From positions 62,001-126,000 of the forward strand of contig CCFG01000017.1 of assembly GCA_000752215.1 (NCBI GenBank): a stretch of 64,000 nucleotides of DNA, written 5' to 3'. The first letter of the stretch is position 1. Each line of letters begins with the position of its first letter. The notes under the pieces are model-generated. The model saw only the letters and a list, made by a program, of their open reading frames with translations. It made no database searches and was not told the DNA's origin. The DNA is from a bacterium MS4. GTDB lineage: Bacteria; Bacillota; Clostridia; Oscillospirales; Acutalibacteraceae. A program made the position numbers and the translations under genes. Of this stretch, positions 16,472 to 26,319 are shown piece after piece.

Positions 16472-19129
16472 TTAATTCTTTATTTTTTCGCAATCCGATG
16501 GATCGGAATAAAAAGCAAAACAGTCCTTGCCCTGCTTTTTCGCCTTGTAAAGCGCGCTGTCCGCTTTGGGATAAAGCTCCGGATACGTTCTCCCGTCGGC
16601 CGGATACATGGCGATGCCGATGCTGCCGGAAATGCTGTATTCCATATGGCCGTCCGCATGGGTATTGCGGAAGATGTCGCACATCGCTTCCGCCTTTTCC
16701 GCGATCAGGTCGTCTGTGGAGATATCGCGCAGAAACACGAGGAATTCGTCCCCGCCGATACGCCCGACCACATCGGAAGTACGGAACAGCTTCTGGAGCT
16801 TCGCGGAAATGTCGCAGATCACCTTGTCCCCGGCCATGTGTCCGAACTGGTCGTTGATGGATTTAAAATTGTCAATATCGATCATCATCAGCGCGTGGAT
16901 TCCCGATGTATCCGCGCCCGACAGATGATCCTCGATCTGGGACTGCGTGGCGGTCTTATTGTAAAGATTCGTCAGCGCGTCGCGCTGCGACTTGTCCATC
17001 AGCCTTTGCATTTCCTTCTTCTGGCTGTCGATATTATACGCCTTGCCAACCGCTTTGCTCGGTTTGCCGTAGGAGTCGTACATGATTTTCGCTTTCACGC
17101 GGTGCCAGACAAACCGGCCCGTTTTGGTAATGAAACGGAATTCGATTTCATACTCCGTATTGCCCAGCTGGAACTCCTTTAACAGCGTTCGAAACTGCTG
17201 CAGGTCATCCTTGCAAATGCTCTGGTTGTTCAAAATATCCTTCATGAAATTCTTGATGTGCGGATACTGCCCGGTCAGAGCGGTGAAAAGCGGGGAAAAA
17301 TCCATCCGGTCGGTTATGATATCGTATTCGAACATGATATCGTCGGAGAGGTTCTCCGCGATCTGGTAACGCTCCCTTTCCACTTCCAGCTCTTCCTGCG
17401 TCTGCTTGAGCGAGGTAATATCCGTGTAAACGCACTGGTAAATCACCTGATTGTTCTGATTGACGGTGTGCGTTCCGCTCAGGGAGACCCAGATGACGCC
17501 GCCGTCTTTCTTTACCATGCGGAATTCCGCGGTAACGGGCCTGTTTTCCTCGATCTGCCTTTTCAGCAGACTCGACACAAGCTGGGCATCTTCGGCGTGC
17601 ACATTGCGGATTCCTTCTTCGCCCGGGAGCCGGGCGTATTCTTCTTTTGTATATCCGCACAGCTTATAGAACCCGTCGCTCGCGTAGACCAGCTTCAGTC
17701 CCCCGTCATACAAGTACTGCGCCACGCCGCCGGGGATGCTGTTTGCCAGCGTCTGCAGCTGCGTCATGATCTCATTCGCTTTTTTATGCGCCTGTTTCGA
17801 CTCGGTAATATCCACAACGACGGCGAAAAATTCCCGATACCCGTTCTCATGCGTCACAATTTTAGCCCGGTTGAGCAGCCAGCGGATATTCCCGTCCGCC
17901 GTAACGATCCGATATTTTACCTCCGCGAAATTCTCTTTGGAAATCTGATGGTGAATGCTGCTGATGGTCTGCATACGGTCTTCTTCATAAATCATGTTGT
18001 AGAAGGAACGGTCATAGGCGCCGAGGAACTGGTCCAAGGTATATCCCAGCATTTTCAGAAGCCCGTTGCTCACAAACTGGAACTCCGCCTTTTCGTCGGC
18101 ACTGAAGCGGAACGCGCCGCCCGGCAGGTTGGCGATGAAGGTTTCCAGCTCCACCTTGGTACTTTTCAGCTCGTCGTTCTTCCTGCGGAGCCGCTCCCTG
18201 TTCTTTCTTTCCGACAGAATAACATAAGCCGCAAACAAAATCAGTCCAATGGTAAGCTTGATTACCAAAGAGACGGTATACGTCAGAATTTTGTTGGATT
18301 TCGAGGTAACGGCATTGATGGAAACCGTACCGATCACATACCAGTCCTCCATACCGACCGGCGTATAGGAAACATAATACTCCCCCATATTGGAGTAATA
18401 GTGGGAGCTCCCCTTCTGTCCGTTTCCCATGGCCGACTTGATCTGGCTGAGAGCGGATGGGTCCTCCAGTGCCAGCTGCGTGTCCGTAAAAATATTCTCC
18501 TCCGTCTGCCGGGAATCCGGCGAGGCGATCACCGTGCCGTCCCCGCGGGCAAGCCAGCATTCTCCCTTTTCCCCGGAGCTTTCCGCGTTCAGCAGGCTGC
18601 TGAACGATTTTGCAGGGATAATGGAGCTGATGGCACCGGTAATTTTTCCCCCGTGCCGGACGGGCACGGCCACGACGATGCTGCGGGCACCGTCCGTCCT
18701 GGACTGGGACACCACTGAAACGGTCGTTTTGCCGTTCAGTGCCTGCTGAAAATAGGGGCGGTCGCCGATTTGGATGGTTTGTCCCCCGGCAAGGCAGCAG
18801 GTTCCGTCCGGCAGCCCCACCCCGACCGCAGCCGACTGGTCCGCTTTCTTCAAATCAACCAGCAGGTCCTTCACAGAGGCCTTGTCCAGCGCGGCATTTT
18901 TCGCGCCGATTGCCTGAGCGGCCAGTTCCATAGAAGAAATCGTGTTGTTCAGTTCTATGTTGACCATTTTGGCATTATGCTGGGTATCAGACAGCAGATT
19001 TTCCTGCACTTCTTCTTCAAAAGTTCGGTTTAGTAAAAAAGAATATCTGCTGAAAGACAGAATCATAAACCCAACAAAAATAGCGATTATCAAAATTGCT
19101 GTTATGGGCGTATTGATTCTTCTTTTCAC
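16472..19129 (-). CDS. Cache-PAS-PAS-PAS-GGDEF membrane diguanylate cyclase
   Basis: 885 residues from GTG 19129 (TTGGAGGAGT six bases upstream). TM1 (about 5-27), extracellular double Cache sensor (QIGDRPYFQQALNGK, DWYVIGTVS), TM2 (about 280-305), a short coiled coil, three PAS domains (two ending VVVDITESK and VYTDITSLK, the third RFVWHRVKAKIM), then a C-terminal GGDEF domain with an intact G792-GDEF active site. It makes cyclic di-GMP in response to an external ligand, possibly tuned by the cytoplasmic PAS domains. No EAL domain. Single gene with its own terminator; proximity to ComFB, a possible cyclic-dinucleotide binder, is notable. Confidence 0.93.
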   Translation of the reverse strand: MKRRINTPITAILIIAIFVGFMILSFSRYSFLLNRTFEEEVQENLLSDTQHNAKMVNIELNNTISSMELAAQAIGAKNAALDKASVKDLLVDLKKADQSAAVGVGLPDGTCCLAGGQTIQIGDRPYFQQALNGKTTVSVVSQSRTDGARSIVVAVPVRHGGKITGAISSIIPAKSFSSLLNAESSGEKGECWLARGDGTVIASPDSRQTEENIFTDTQLALEDPSALSQIKSAMGNGQKGSSHYYSNMGEYYVSYTPVGMEDWYVIGTVSINAVTSKSNKILTYTVSLVIKLTIGLILFAAYVILSERKNRERLRRKNDELKSTKVELETFIANLPGGAFRFSADEKAEFQFVSNGLLKMLGYTLDQFLGAYDRSFYNMIYEEDRMQTISSIHHQISKENFAEVKYRIVTADGNIRWLLNRAKIVTHENGYREFFAVVVDITESKQAHKKANEIMTQLQTLANSIPGGVAQYLYDGGLKLVYASDGFYKLCGYTKEEYARLPGEEGIRNVHAEDAQLVSSLLKRQIEENRPVTAEFRMVKKDGGVIWVSLSGTHTVNQNNQVIYQCVYTDITSLKQTQEELEVERERYQIAENLSDDIMFEYDIITDRMDFSPLFTALTGQYPHIKNFMKDILNNQSICKDDLQQFRTLLKEFQLGNTEYEIEFRFITKTGRFVWHRVKAKIMYDSYGKPSKAVGKAYNIDSQKKEMQRLMDKSQRDALTNLYNKTATQSQIEDHLSGADTSGIHALMMIDIDNFKSINDQFGHMAGDKVICDISAKLQKLFRTSDVVGRIGGDEFLVFLRDISTDDLIAEKAEAMCDIFRNTHADGHMEYSISGSIGIAMYPADGRTYPELYPKADSALYKAKKQGKDCFAFYSDPSDCEKIKN

Positions 19130-19307
19130 TGAAATACTCCTCCAAGACGACGAAATTTCCACCAGTCCCCAGCAGGATTACTAAAGATAATTCCATACCT
19201 ATACTTATAATATCATAAAATGAATGTAAAAGAAACCATTTATTTCCAATTTCCATTTAAAAGCGCGGCATATCGGTTCTTTTGGCAAAATAGCAGGCAC
19301 ATACGGT

Positions 19308-22300
19308 TTAGCCGATCTTTTTCGTCACGGCGCTCAGGCCTTCCCGGCTGACCATTTCCGGAATGTTCCTGTGACAGGTAAACAGGATGATCTGGGCGCC
19401 GCCGCTGTTCCCGGCATAATCGGCGAGGAATTTCAGTCCCTGTTCTGTCCGTTCGTCGTCGTACTGCAGAAAAACGTCGTCCAGCAGCAGCGGGAGCTTC
19501 GGACCCTCTTCCGAAAGCAGCTCCGCGACCGCCAGCCTGAGCGCGAAATACGCCTGATCGATCGTGCCGCTGCTCAGATACTGCCATTCGTGTGAAACCG
19601 CGTTTTCCGCGTCCTGCACGTTGATATCGAAATTCTTGGAAACGATCACATTCTGATATTTTCCGCCCGTGATGCTGCTGAAGATCCGGGCGGTTTTTTC
19701 GTTCAGAAGGGGACCGAAGCTCTGGCGGATTTCATTGAAGGCCTCCGTAAGCGTTTCCTTTGCAAGGCTGAGGGACTGATACTCCGATTCCTTTTCCGCA
19801 ATTTCCTTCTGCAGCTCCTCCGTCTCCTCCTCCAGCTCGCTGACATTCTTTTTCCCTGCGAACCGGTTTTTGATTTCGGAGCCCGTCTGAATCAATTCTT
19901 CTCTTGTTTGCTGGAGCTGCTGAAAGCATTCGGCACCGAGCCGTCTGAGGTTCTCCGCACCCTGATCGTCCAGGGGCTCCGGCAGCTGCCCCGCGCCGGT
20001 TCTGAGAATCTCTTCCCGCGCTTCCCCGGCTTCCCGCTCAAGCTGTTCGGCGGGCTTCCCCTGTCCCTGCTCCTTGAGGGATTCCGACTGGCTTTCGATT
20101 TTCTGCCGCATGGAACGGAGTTCCTCCATCCGATTTTTCAGCTCCTGTACGGCGCTCACCGCTTCCTCAAAAGAGGAGACCGGCCGGTATGTACTGACAA
20201 AGGAAAGGAAGGCGCCGGTTTGCTCCCGCAGGCTTTCCTGCGCCTGAGCCAGGTCCTCTTTCGCCCTGTCCAGATTTTCCCGTCTCATGGCCGCCCGTGC
20301 CTGAACGCTCCGGAACCGTATCAGCTTGTCCTGAAGCTCCTCCACGGTCCGGCACCCCAGCGCCTGAAGCTGAGACTTTATCCCGTCCGCAAGCGCCGCT
20401 TCCCGGGCTGTTTTCGCGTTCAGCTCCTCCTGCAGAGCGGGAAGGTCGGTCCGTTGTTCCAGGCCGTCCGCCGGGAGCTCCGCGCGCTTTTTCCGCACAT
20501 CCTTTGAAAGGCCGTCAAGCTTTTCCTCGATAAACCCGAGTTTCAGCTCCAGCTCACGATTCCTGCGTTCCGCTGCGGACATCTGTTCCTCCGCCATGCG
20601 GCAGAGTTCTTCCGCCTGTGCGGCCGATTTCTGTACCTGTTCTTCTCTGGCCGACACCGCCTGCCATTCGCCCGCGGCTTGCTCTTCCGCCCGCTTTGCG
20701 GCTTCCGTTTCACGTTCCGCAGCAAGACGCACGCTTTCCAGATTAGCTTTTGCCGCCGCGGCTTCGGCTTCGTCCACGACCGTCGTGGCCACGGCTCTGG
20801 TTCTGGTTTTTCCAACAGAGAGAACCGCCGTCACTCCGGCAAGAGCCAAACCGGCAAAGCAGACGGGCGACAGGGCAATTCCCAGCGCAACCGATGCAGC
20901 GGCGATCAGAATCGCCCCGATCAGCAGCCCTTTCCTGATTTCGCGCCCGGCATTTTCGTTGACCATTACCTGCCGGGGAGTGCCGGCCTGTTTCAGCCGC
21001 TCCTGAGCCGTTTCTATTTTTTGCGCGGAAAGGGCCTGTACGGATTTCAAATGCTGCCCGGCGGTCTGATACGCCGTCTTCGCGCTCTCCCTGCGCTGTC
21101 CGGCGAGCGCAAGCTCTTTCTTTTTCCGGTCAAGGTCCTCCCGGCAGGTCTGACAGGACCGCCGCGCTTCCTCCAGTTCCAGAGAAGCCTCTTTGCAGGC
21201 GTTTTCCTGCTCCTGCTTCTGCCGTATCTGCATTTGCAGCGCCTTTTCCGCTTCTGCCAGAGCCGACTGTTTTTTCTCCGTTTCGGCAGCGACGCGAATG
21301 GTTTCCCGAAGAGTAAGAATGTCCCGGCTTACCTGCGCACGCTCCTGGTCCCGTTTCTTTACTTCCTCCGGCACTTCCGGTGAAATTTCCTCAACCGGCT
21401 CGCCGGAGGAAGGGTCCTCCTGCTCCAGGGTAAGGACATTCCTGTTTCTCTCCTCCAGAAGCTGCTGAAGAGACCGGACCTGAGTGATCCTTTCTTCCGC
21501 GTTCTGAACAAATTCCTCGTTAAAGACAGTGCCGCCTGAAGTAAGGCGCCCGGCTATCTCCTCATATTCTTTGATCTGCGCGTTGAGCTCCTTTTGCTTC
21601 TGAACGATTTTGTCCAGATTCTGAAGCTGGATAAGCTTTTTTTGCAGATCCGACTGAGTTGTATAATACTGATATTTCTGTTCCAAAGCTTCTTTCTTTT
21701 CGTTCAGTTCGGCATACCGGCGCTCCATCCGCTTTTTTTCTTCCTCGTCCGCCAGAGCCGCCGCCCGCTCCTGAGCAAGCCGTTCCTGCTGCTGATAACC
21801 CTTATCCAGCACGCCGATCCTGCCGCTTTTGGATTTCAGCTCGTTCATGGCGGCCTGCAGACGGGTTTCCACCCGTTTCTGCGACACGCTTTCATCCCCG
21901 GTGGAGACCAGGTTCAGAAGCTTCTGGGTAATTTCATCGTCCCTGTCCGCACCGGCCATGCTCCCGGCCTGCCCGATAAAGACGCTTTTTTCAAACGCCG
22001 CAGCCCCGATTCCAAAAAAGCGCTGGCCAAGATCGGTGTTGCTGGCGATCTTCTCTTTTTCCCCGGTCGCCGTATTCCACAGGCTGATTTTATCTGTCGC
22101 GTTGGAAGCACCGAACAGTCTTTCCAGCCGATAGACGGTCCCGTTATCCTCAAATTCAAGGAATCCCGACATTTTGGCCCCGTCCCAAGGCTGATATTTT
22201 TTGCGGATATTTTTGGAAAGGTCACCGCTTCTGCCCTCGGAACCGTAAAACATCATTCTGATAAACGCCATGATGGTGCTTTTTCCGTCCTCGTTATTTC

Positions 22301-22388
22301 CGTAGAGAATATGGAGGCCGTCCGTCAGATCGAGCGTATACTCCCTCAGCTTGCCAAAGTGTCCAATGTAAATCCTGTTAATTTTCAT
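19308..22388 (-). CDS. yhaN: SbcC/YhaN-like SMC-type ATPase with central hydrophobic hairpin
   Basis: 1026 residues from ATG 22388. N-terminal Walker A GNNEDGKST and Q-loop FIGQAG; long coiled coils; C-terminal LSSGTIDQAYFALRLAVAEL signature and Walker B LLLDDVFLQYD. The partner metallophosphoesterase gene overlaps its start by 11 bases, as in Bacillus yhaO-yhaN. At the coiled-coil apex, where Rad50/SbcC carry a CxxC zinc hook, there is a hydrophobic stretch of about 44 residues (481-524) that can form two membrane helices. The complex should process DNA ends; membrane tethering is inferred. Confidence 0.88.
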   Translation of the reverse strand: MKINRIYIGHFGKLREYTLDLTDGLHILYGNNEDGKSTIMAFIRMMFYGSEGRSGDLSKNIRKKYQPWDGAKMSGFLEFEDNGTVYRLERLFGASNATDKISLWNTATGEKEKIASNTDLGQRFFGIGAAAFEKSVFIGQAGSMAGADRDDEITQKLLNLVSTGDESVSQKRVETRLQAAMNELKSKSGRIGVLDKGYQQQERLAQERAAALADEEEKKRMERRYAELNEKKEALEQKYQYYTTQSDLQKKLIQLQNLDKIVQKQKELNAQIKEYEEIAGRLTSGGTVFNEEFVQNAEERITQVRSLQQLLEERNRNVLTLEQEDPSSGEPVEEISPEVPEEVKKRDQERAQVSRDILTLRETIRVAAETEKKQSALAEAEKALQMQIRQKQEQENACKEASLELEEARRSCQTCREDLDRKKKELALAGQRRESAKTAYQTAGQHLKSVQALSAQKIETAQERLKQAGTPRQVMVNENAGREIRKGLLIGAILIAAASVALGIALSPVCFAGLALAGVTAVLSVGKTRTRAVATTVVDEAEAAAAKANLESVRLAAERETEAAKRAEEQAAGEWQAVSAREEQVQKSAAQAEELCRMAEEQMSAAERRNRELELKLGFIEEKLDGLSKDVRKKRAELPADGLEQRTDLPALQEELNAKTAREAALADGIKSQLQALGCRTVEELQDKLIRFRSVQARAAMRRENLDRAKEDLAQAQESLREQTGAFLSFVSTYRPVSSFEEAVSAVQELKNRMEELRSMRQKIESQSESLKEQGQGKPAEQLEREAGEAREEILRTGAGQLPEPLDDQGAENLRRLGAECFQQLQQTREELIQTGSEIKNRFAGKKNVSELEEETEELQKEIAEKESEYQSLSLAKETLTEAFNEIRQSFGPLLNEKTARIFSSITGGKYQNVIVSKNFDINVQDAENAVSHEWQYLSSGTIDQAYFALRLAVAELLSEEGPKLPLLLDDVFLQYDDERTEQGLKFLADYAGNSGGAQIILFTCHRNIPEMVSREGLSAVTKKIG

Positions 22389-23517
22389 TCCGTTTTCCCT
22401 CGCTGTCAAACGCTTTTAAGCCGATATCGAGCGCGCGCCGGAGTTGTTCCTTCTGCGCTTCGCCCGCCGCGGCGCCGATTTTTTCCAGCATGCGCCGGAC
22501 AAAAATCCCCTTTAAGGAGGTTTCCTTGGACAGCGCGTTCAGGTCAGCCTTCAGACGCGTTTCGTCCCTGAGCTTCACAAAATACAGCTCGTTTTCCAGC
22601 CTTGCCGCAATCGCGGCGCAGTCCGGCGAAAAGGAAGCGTCCAGCGCTCCCTCCAGAATGATTTTATAAAGATTGTCCGCATACGTCTCCCCAAACTGCC
22701 GCTGCAGCGCGTGAAGGACGACGGCCGCCGCCTCGTTGTTGGCCGACACCCCGCCGATATCGACGCGGACCTCTAAATTTTTTCTTCGGCATACCGGGCG
22801 GAAAGCGAGGTCAAGCCTGTCCCTGCTCACAGTACCGATATAAACGCCCTTGTCCCCGAGTTCGTCAAAGCCCCTGCCCTCCGGACAGCCGCAGTAGGCG
22901 TAAGCGGTCCTTCCGCTGTGCAGGATTTCGGTACGCATATGGATATGGCCGAGCGCAAGGTAATCCATGCCGCTGAAACGAATCCGGGACGGGGTGATCG
23001 GGTTATAATTGCTCGACTGGTTCTCGGCGACCAGGTCCCCGTGCAGGACGCAGATATTCAGCAGGTCTTCCCGGGGCGCGCCGATTTCTCCCAGTAAGGG
23101 TTCCGTGACATAGGTTCCCGTAAATCCCGCGCCCCACACGCGCACGCCCTTTCCGGGCAGCTCAAAACAGTCGAAGCCGGACTGAAAAATATGTACGTTC
23201 GCCGGCCAGTCCGGGTCGGCGTACGGGGAATCCAGAGAAACATAATCGTGGTTCCCCGGCGCAACGGCAACCGCCGTTTCTGGAATTTCGGACAGCGCCT
23301 TTTTTACGGAACGGACCGTCGCGGCATCCGTACCGGAGCTTTCAAAAAAATCCCCGGCGATCAGAAGCAGCTCCACCCCTTCTTCTTTGCAGAGGGACAC
23401 GATCCTGTCAAACGTCATCAGCATTTCTTCCCTGCGCTGGCCCGCTTTGCTCCCCAGCGAAGTAAGCTCCGCGCCGAGGTGCAGGTCGGCACAGTGCAGT
23501 ATTTTTATTTTATTCAT
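22378..23517 (-). CDS. yhaO: YhaO/SbcD-like metallophosphoesterase (DNA exonuclease subunit)
   Basis: 379 residues. Calcineurin-like metal site: LHCADLHLG (D-x-H), IAGDFFE (GD), PGNHDYV (GNHD), LHGD and ALGHIHMR (GH-x-H). The C-terminal region (about 270-370) is helical and would bind the ATPase partner. Together with YhaN it forms a Mre11-Rad50/SbcCD-like nuclease. ATG 23517 follows AAAGGA closely. First gene of the two-gene operon. Confidence 0.9.
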   Translation of the reverse strand: MNKIKILHCADLHLGAELTSLGSKAGQRREEMLMTFDRIVSLCKEEGVELLLIAGDFFESSGTDAATVRSVKKALSEIPETAVAVAPGNHDYVSLDSPYADPDWPANVHIFQSGFDCFELPGKGVRVWGAGFTGTYVTEPLLGEIGAPREDLLNICVLHGDLVAENQSSNYNPITPSRIRFSGMDYLALGHIHMRTEILHSGRTAYAYCGCPEGRGFDELGDKGVYIGTVSRDRLDLAFRPVCRRKNLEVRVDIGGVSANNEAAAVVLHALQRQFGETYADNLYKIILEGALDASFSPDCAAIAARLENELYFVKLRDETRLKADLNALSKETSLKGIFVRRMLEKIGAAAGEAQKEQLRRALDIGLKAFDSEGKRNEN

Positions 23518-23556
23518 TCCTTTACGCCCCCGGACAATATTCCTTTAATTGTTTCT

Positions 23557-23585
23557 ATTATATCAAAATCAGAAGGGGAAAGCAA
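23557..23585 (-). promoter_or_regulatory. Promoter of yhaO-yhaN
   Basis: Minus strand TTGCTT (23580-23585), 17 bases, TATAAT (23557-23562). Confidence 0.65.
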
Positions 23586-23632
23586 TTGCCGGTCGGCTTT
23601 GCCGACGGAGCGGAAGGCCCCCGAAACAGACG

Positions 23633-23667
23633 AAAAAGGCCGCCCGGGATTTTCCCGGGCGGCCTTT
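23633..23667 (-). terminator. Intrinsic terminator of hsp20
   Basis: 15-bp perfect arms AAAGGCCGCCCGGGA and TCCCGGGCGGCCTTT with a three-base loop; T5 on the minus-strand exit. Confidence 0.93.
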
Positions 23668-23678
23668 GGCCTTTGCTG

Positions 23679-24101
23679 TTAACGGATTTCTATTCTGCGG
23701 CTTTCGGGTACCACGGTTTCCACCTTCGGCATACTCAGCTCCAGAATTCCGTCCTTGTACTCCGCGGAGATTTCCTTGGCTTTGACATCGGAAATATCAA
23801 AGCTGCGGGAGAACGAGCCGTACCTGCGCTCCCTGCGAACGTAATTGTCCTTTGTCTCCTCGGTTTCGTCCTTGTGTTCCGCGCTGACGGTCAGCCTGTC
23901 GCCCTCGATATCGATCTTGATATCTTCCTTCTTAAAGCCCGGCAGCTCCGCCTTCAGCAAATACTTGTCGCCATTATCGATCACATCCGTACGGAAAGCG
24001 GAAAAGCTTTGCGACAGATCGCCGAAGAAGTTTTTCTCCATGTTATCAAAATAGTTGAACAAGTTGTTTTCCCTGCGTCCAAACGGCATTAAATCAAACA
24101 T
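23679..24101 (-). CDS. hsp20: Hsp20 small heat-shock protein
   Basis: 140 residues from ATG 24101, eight bases after GGAGG (ATG 24104 is also possible). It has the alpha-crystallin domain: DVIDNGDKYLLKAELPGFKKED, LTVSAEHKDE, YGSFSRSFDI, and the closing GILELSMPK (G-x-L). The C-terminal tail ESRRIEIR contains the I-x-I anchor that docks into neighbouring subunits. It is an ATP-independent holdase. A perfect CIRCE element upstream indicates HrcA control; a strong terminator follows, so it is monocistronic. Confidence 0.95.
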   Translation of the reverse strand: MFDLMPFGRRENNLFNYFDNMEKNFFGDLSQSFSAFRTDVIDNGDKYLLKAELPGFKKEDIKIDIEGDRLTVSAEHKDETEETKDNYVRRERRYGSFSRSFDISDVKAKEISAEYKDGILELSMPKVETVVPESRRIEIR

Positions 24102-24221
24102 CATCAAAACCTCCATATTCATTCATTTGATTTCTTCGGAAGCATTGCTTCCTTTTACAATTCTTACTATATCCGATGATTATGAAAAATAATCATATAA
24201 AATATGACCAAATTATTAATT

Positions 24222-24248
24222 TTAGCACTCTCGTGTTTAGAGTGCTAA
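24222..24248. promoter_or_regulatory. CIRCE element (HrcA operator)
   Basis: TTAGCACTC (24222-24230), nine bases, GAGTGCTAA (24240-24248): an exact match to the CIRCE consensus, 120 bases upstream of hsp20. HrcA represses from this site until heat shock. Confidence 0.96.
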
Positions 24249-24301
24249 AATTAATCAAAATTTTCGATTGGAATGGGAAAAATCGCCTTTCAGAGAGAAG
24301 G

Positions 24302-24344
24302 AAAACCGGCCCTCCAGGCGATACAAAATCACCGAAGGGCCGGT
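24302..24344 (-). terminator. Probable terminator of the Hcp operon
   Basis: Arms ACCGGCCCT (24305-24313) and AGGGCCGGT (24336-24344) with a 22-base loop; short T-run on the minus-strand exit. Confidence 0.5.
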
Positions 24345-24360
24345 CCTGACGGAGGAAGGA

Positions 24361-24702
24361 TCAATTGGGGAACACGACGATCAGAAACATTTTGAACTGC
24401 TGGGAAGCATAGACCGCGTGGGGTGTTTTCGCGGGCATAACGATAGTCTGTCCGGCTTTGAGGAGATGCTTTTCGGAACCGATGGTAATTTCGCCCTCCC
24501 CATCCAACGCAATGACCATCGCGTCGCCGTTCGACTCATGGGAGCTGATCTCCTCCCCCTGGTCAAAAGCGAAAAGCGTCAGGCTGACCGCCGGGTTCTG
24601 CGCCAGCGTCTTGCTGACGACCTGACCCGGCTGATAGGTTACCAGCTCCGCCAGAGTCAGCGCGGTTGAAAAATCGATATTCTTAAGATAATTCTTTTGC
24701 AT
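24361..24702 (-). CDS. Small cupin-domain protein
   Basis: 113 residues, a single RmlC-like cupin barrel: motif 1 G..ISSHESNGDAMVIALDGEGEI (metal ligands H and E) and motif 2 GQTIVMPAKTPHAVYA. It begins with LAELVTYQPGQVVSKTL, as in small cupins often found near anaerobic redox genes. It follows hcp by 11 bases in the same operon. Probably a metal-binding sensor or accessory protein; no reaction can be assigned. Confidence 0.85.
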   Translation of the reverse strand: MQKNYLKNIDFSTALTLAELVTYQPGQVVSKTLAQNPAVSLTLFAFDQGEEISSHESNGDAMVIALDGEGEITIGSEKHLLKAGQTIVMPAKTPHAVYASQQFKMFLIVVFPN

Positions 24703-24713
24703 ACGGCAACCTC

Positions 24714-26300
24714 CTATTTCAGCATGGCAGCCAGATCCTGTTCGGGTGTGGTGATCGGCATGATGTTAAACTTCTCTACCAGTATTTTAAAAACGTTCGG
24801 GGATACAAACGCGGGAAGCGTCGGGCCCAGGCGGATATTGGTAATCCCGAGCGACAGCAGGGTCAGCAGGATGCAGACCGCTTTCTGCTCATACCAGGAA
24901 AGCACGATGGACAGCGGCAGATCGTTGACGCCGCAGCCGAAAGCCTCGGAAAGAGCGACCGCAACCTTTATCGCGGAGTAGGCGTCGTTGCACTGGCCCA
25001 TATCCATAATGTGCGGCAGGGCGCCGAGCGTCCCCATGTCGAGGTCGTTGAAGCGGTACTTCCCGCACGCGCAGGTGAGAACGACGGAGTCCGGCGGGGT
25101 AAGCTCAACCAGCTTGGTGAAATAGTTTCTGCCGGGCTTTGCGCCGTCGCAGCCCCCAATGAGGAAAATGTGGCGCAGAGCGCCGGATTTCACCGCCCCG
25201 ATCACCTGATCGGCAACCGACAGCACGGTGTTGTGTCCGAAGCCGGTCATCAGCTTTTCGCCGCCGTTGATGCCGGGCATATGCACGTCCTGCTCGTATC
25301 CGCCGAGCTCCAGCGCTTTTTCGATCACAATGCTGAAATCCTTCTTACCATTCACTTCGCCGATGTGGGGCATTTCGGGATAGCCGACCACCGCGGTCGT
25401 ATAAACCCTGTCGGCATAGGACGGCATGGGGCGCATCAGGCAGTTTGTCGTAAACAGGAACGGTGCCGGAACATTGAGGAATTCCTTCTGCTGATTCTGC
25501 CACGCGGTACCGAAATTGCCTTTCAGATGCGGATACTTTTTCAGTTCGGGATAGCCGTGCGCGGGCAGCATTTCGCCGTGCGTATAGATGTTGATGCCCT
25601 TGTCCTTTGTCTGTTCCAAAAGCTGTTTCAAATCGTAAAGGTCATGGCCGGAAACAACAATGAACGGGCCTTTTTCAATGGTATTGCTTACTTCGGTCGG
25701 CACGGGATTGCCGAACGACTCCGTATTGGCCTGATCCAGCAGGGCCATGCACTTCAGGTTGACCTGGCCGAACTCCATCACAAGCTCCAGCAGGCGGGAC
25801 GGGTCCTGCTCGCAGTCGATCGCCGTCAGCCCCTTGTAGAACCAGCCGGTCACCTCGTCGTCGGTATAACCCAGCACATAGGCGTGATACGCGTACGCCG
25901 CCATTCCTCTCATGCCGAGCAGGAGCAGGGATTTCAGCGAACGGATATCCTCGTCGCTGTTCCAAAGCTGTTCCAGATCAAGGTCGTCGGTGCCGCCGCA
26001 TTTTGAACTGCAGGCAGCGCAGCCGGGTGTCAGCGAATCCTTTTCCTTCCTGATCTCGGCGGTAAGCGCCTCAATCGCCTCATTGTCGAAATTCACGTTG
26101 GTAATGCACATAAACAGGCCGCGCAAAATCAGCTCATCCGATTTTGGGGTCCTTCCGGAATTCCCAGCCGCTTTGGCCAGACCGACCAGCGCGCCGGTCA
26201 GTTCATCCTGAAAATCGGCGGTCACGCTGCTTTTTCCGCACACCCCCATTTTTGTGCATCCGGTTCCTCCGGCGGTTTGTTCACACTGAAAACAAAACAT
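24714..26300 (-). CDS. hcp: Hybrid-cluster protein / hydroxylamine reductase
   Basis: 528 residues, full length. The N-terminal cluster is held by C3, C6, C15 and C21 (MFCFQCEQTAGGTGCTKMGVC, spacing CxxC-x8-C-x5-C). Hybrid-cluster ligands are in GHDLYDL, HGEMLPAHGYPEL, FTTNCLM, GGCDGAK and TCACGKYRFN. Hcp reduces NO (to N2O) or hydroxylamine and protects against nitrosative stress in anaerobes. The 4Fe-4S ferredoxin-like protein encoded 19 bases upstream is its probable electron donor. Confidence 0.97.
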   Translation of the reverse strand: MFCFQCEQTAGGTGCTKMGVCGKSSVTADFQDELTGALVGLAKAAGNSGRTPKSDELILRGLFMCITNVNFDNEAIEALTAEIRKEKDSLTPGCAACSSKCGGTDDLDLEQLWNSDEDIRSLKSLLLLGMRGMAAYAYHAYVLGYTDDEVTGWFYKGLTAIDCEQDPSRLLELVMEFGQVNLKCMALLDQANTESFGNPVPTEVSNTIEKGPFIVVSGHDLYDLKQLLEQTKDKGINIYTHGEMLPAHGYPELKKYPHLKGNFGTAWQNQQKEFLNVPAPFLFTTNCLMRPMPSYADRVYTTAVVGYPEMPHIGEVNGKKDFSIVIEKALELGGYEQDVHMPGINGGEKLMTGFGHNTVLSVADQVIGAVKSGALRHIFLIGGCDGAKPGRNYFTKLVELTPPDSVVLTCACGKYRFNDLDMGTLGALPHIMDMGQCNDAYSAIKVAVALSEAFGCGVNDLPLSIVLSWYEQKAVCILLTLLSLGITNIRLGPTLPAFVSPNVFKILVEKFNIMPITTPEQDLAAMLK

Positions 26301-26319
26301 CTTCCTTTTCCTCCTTCAA

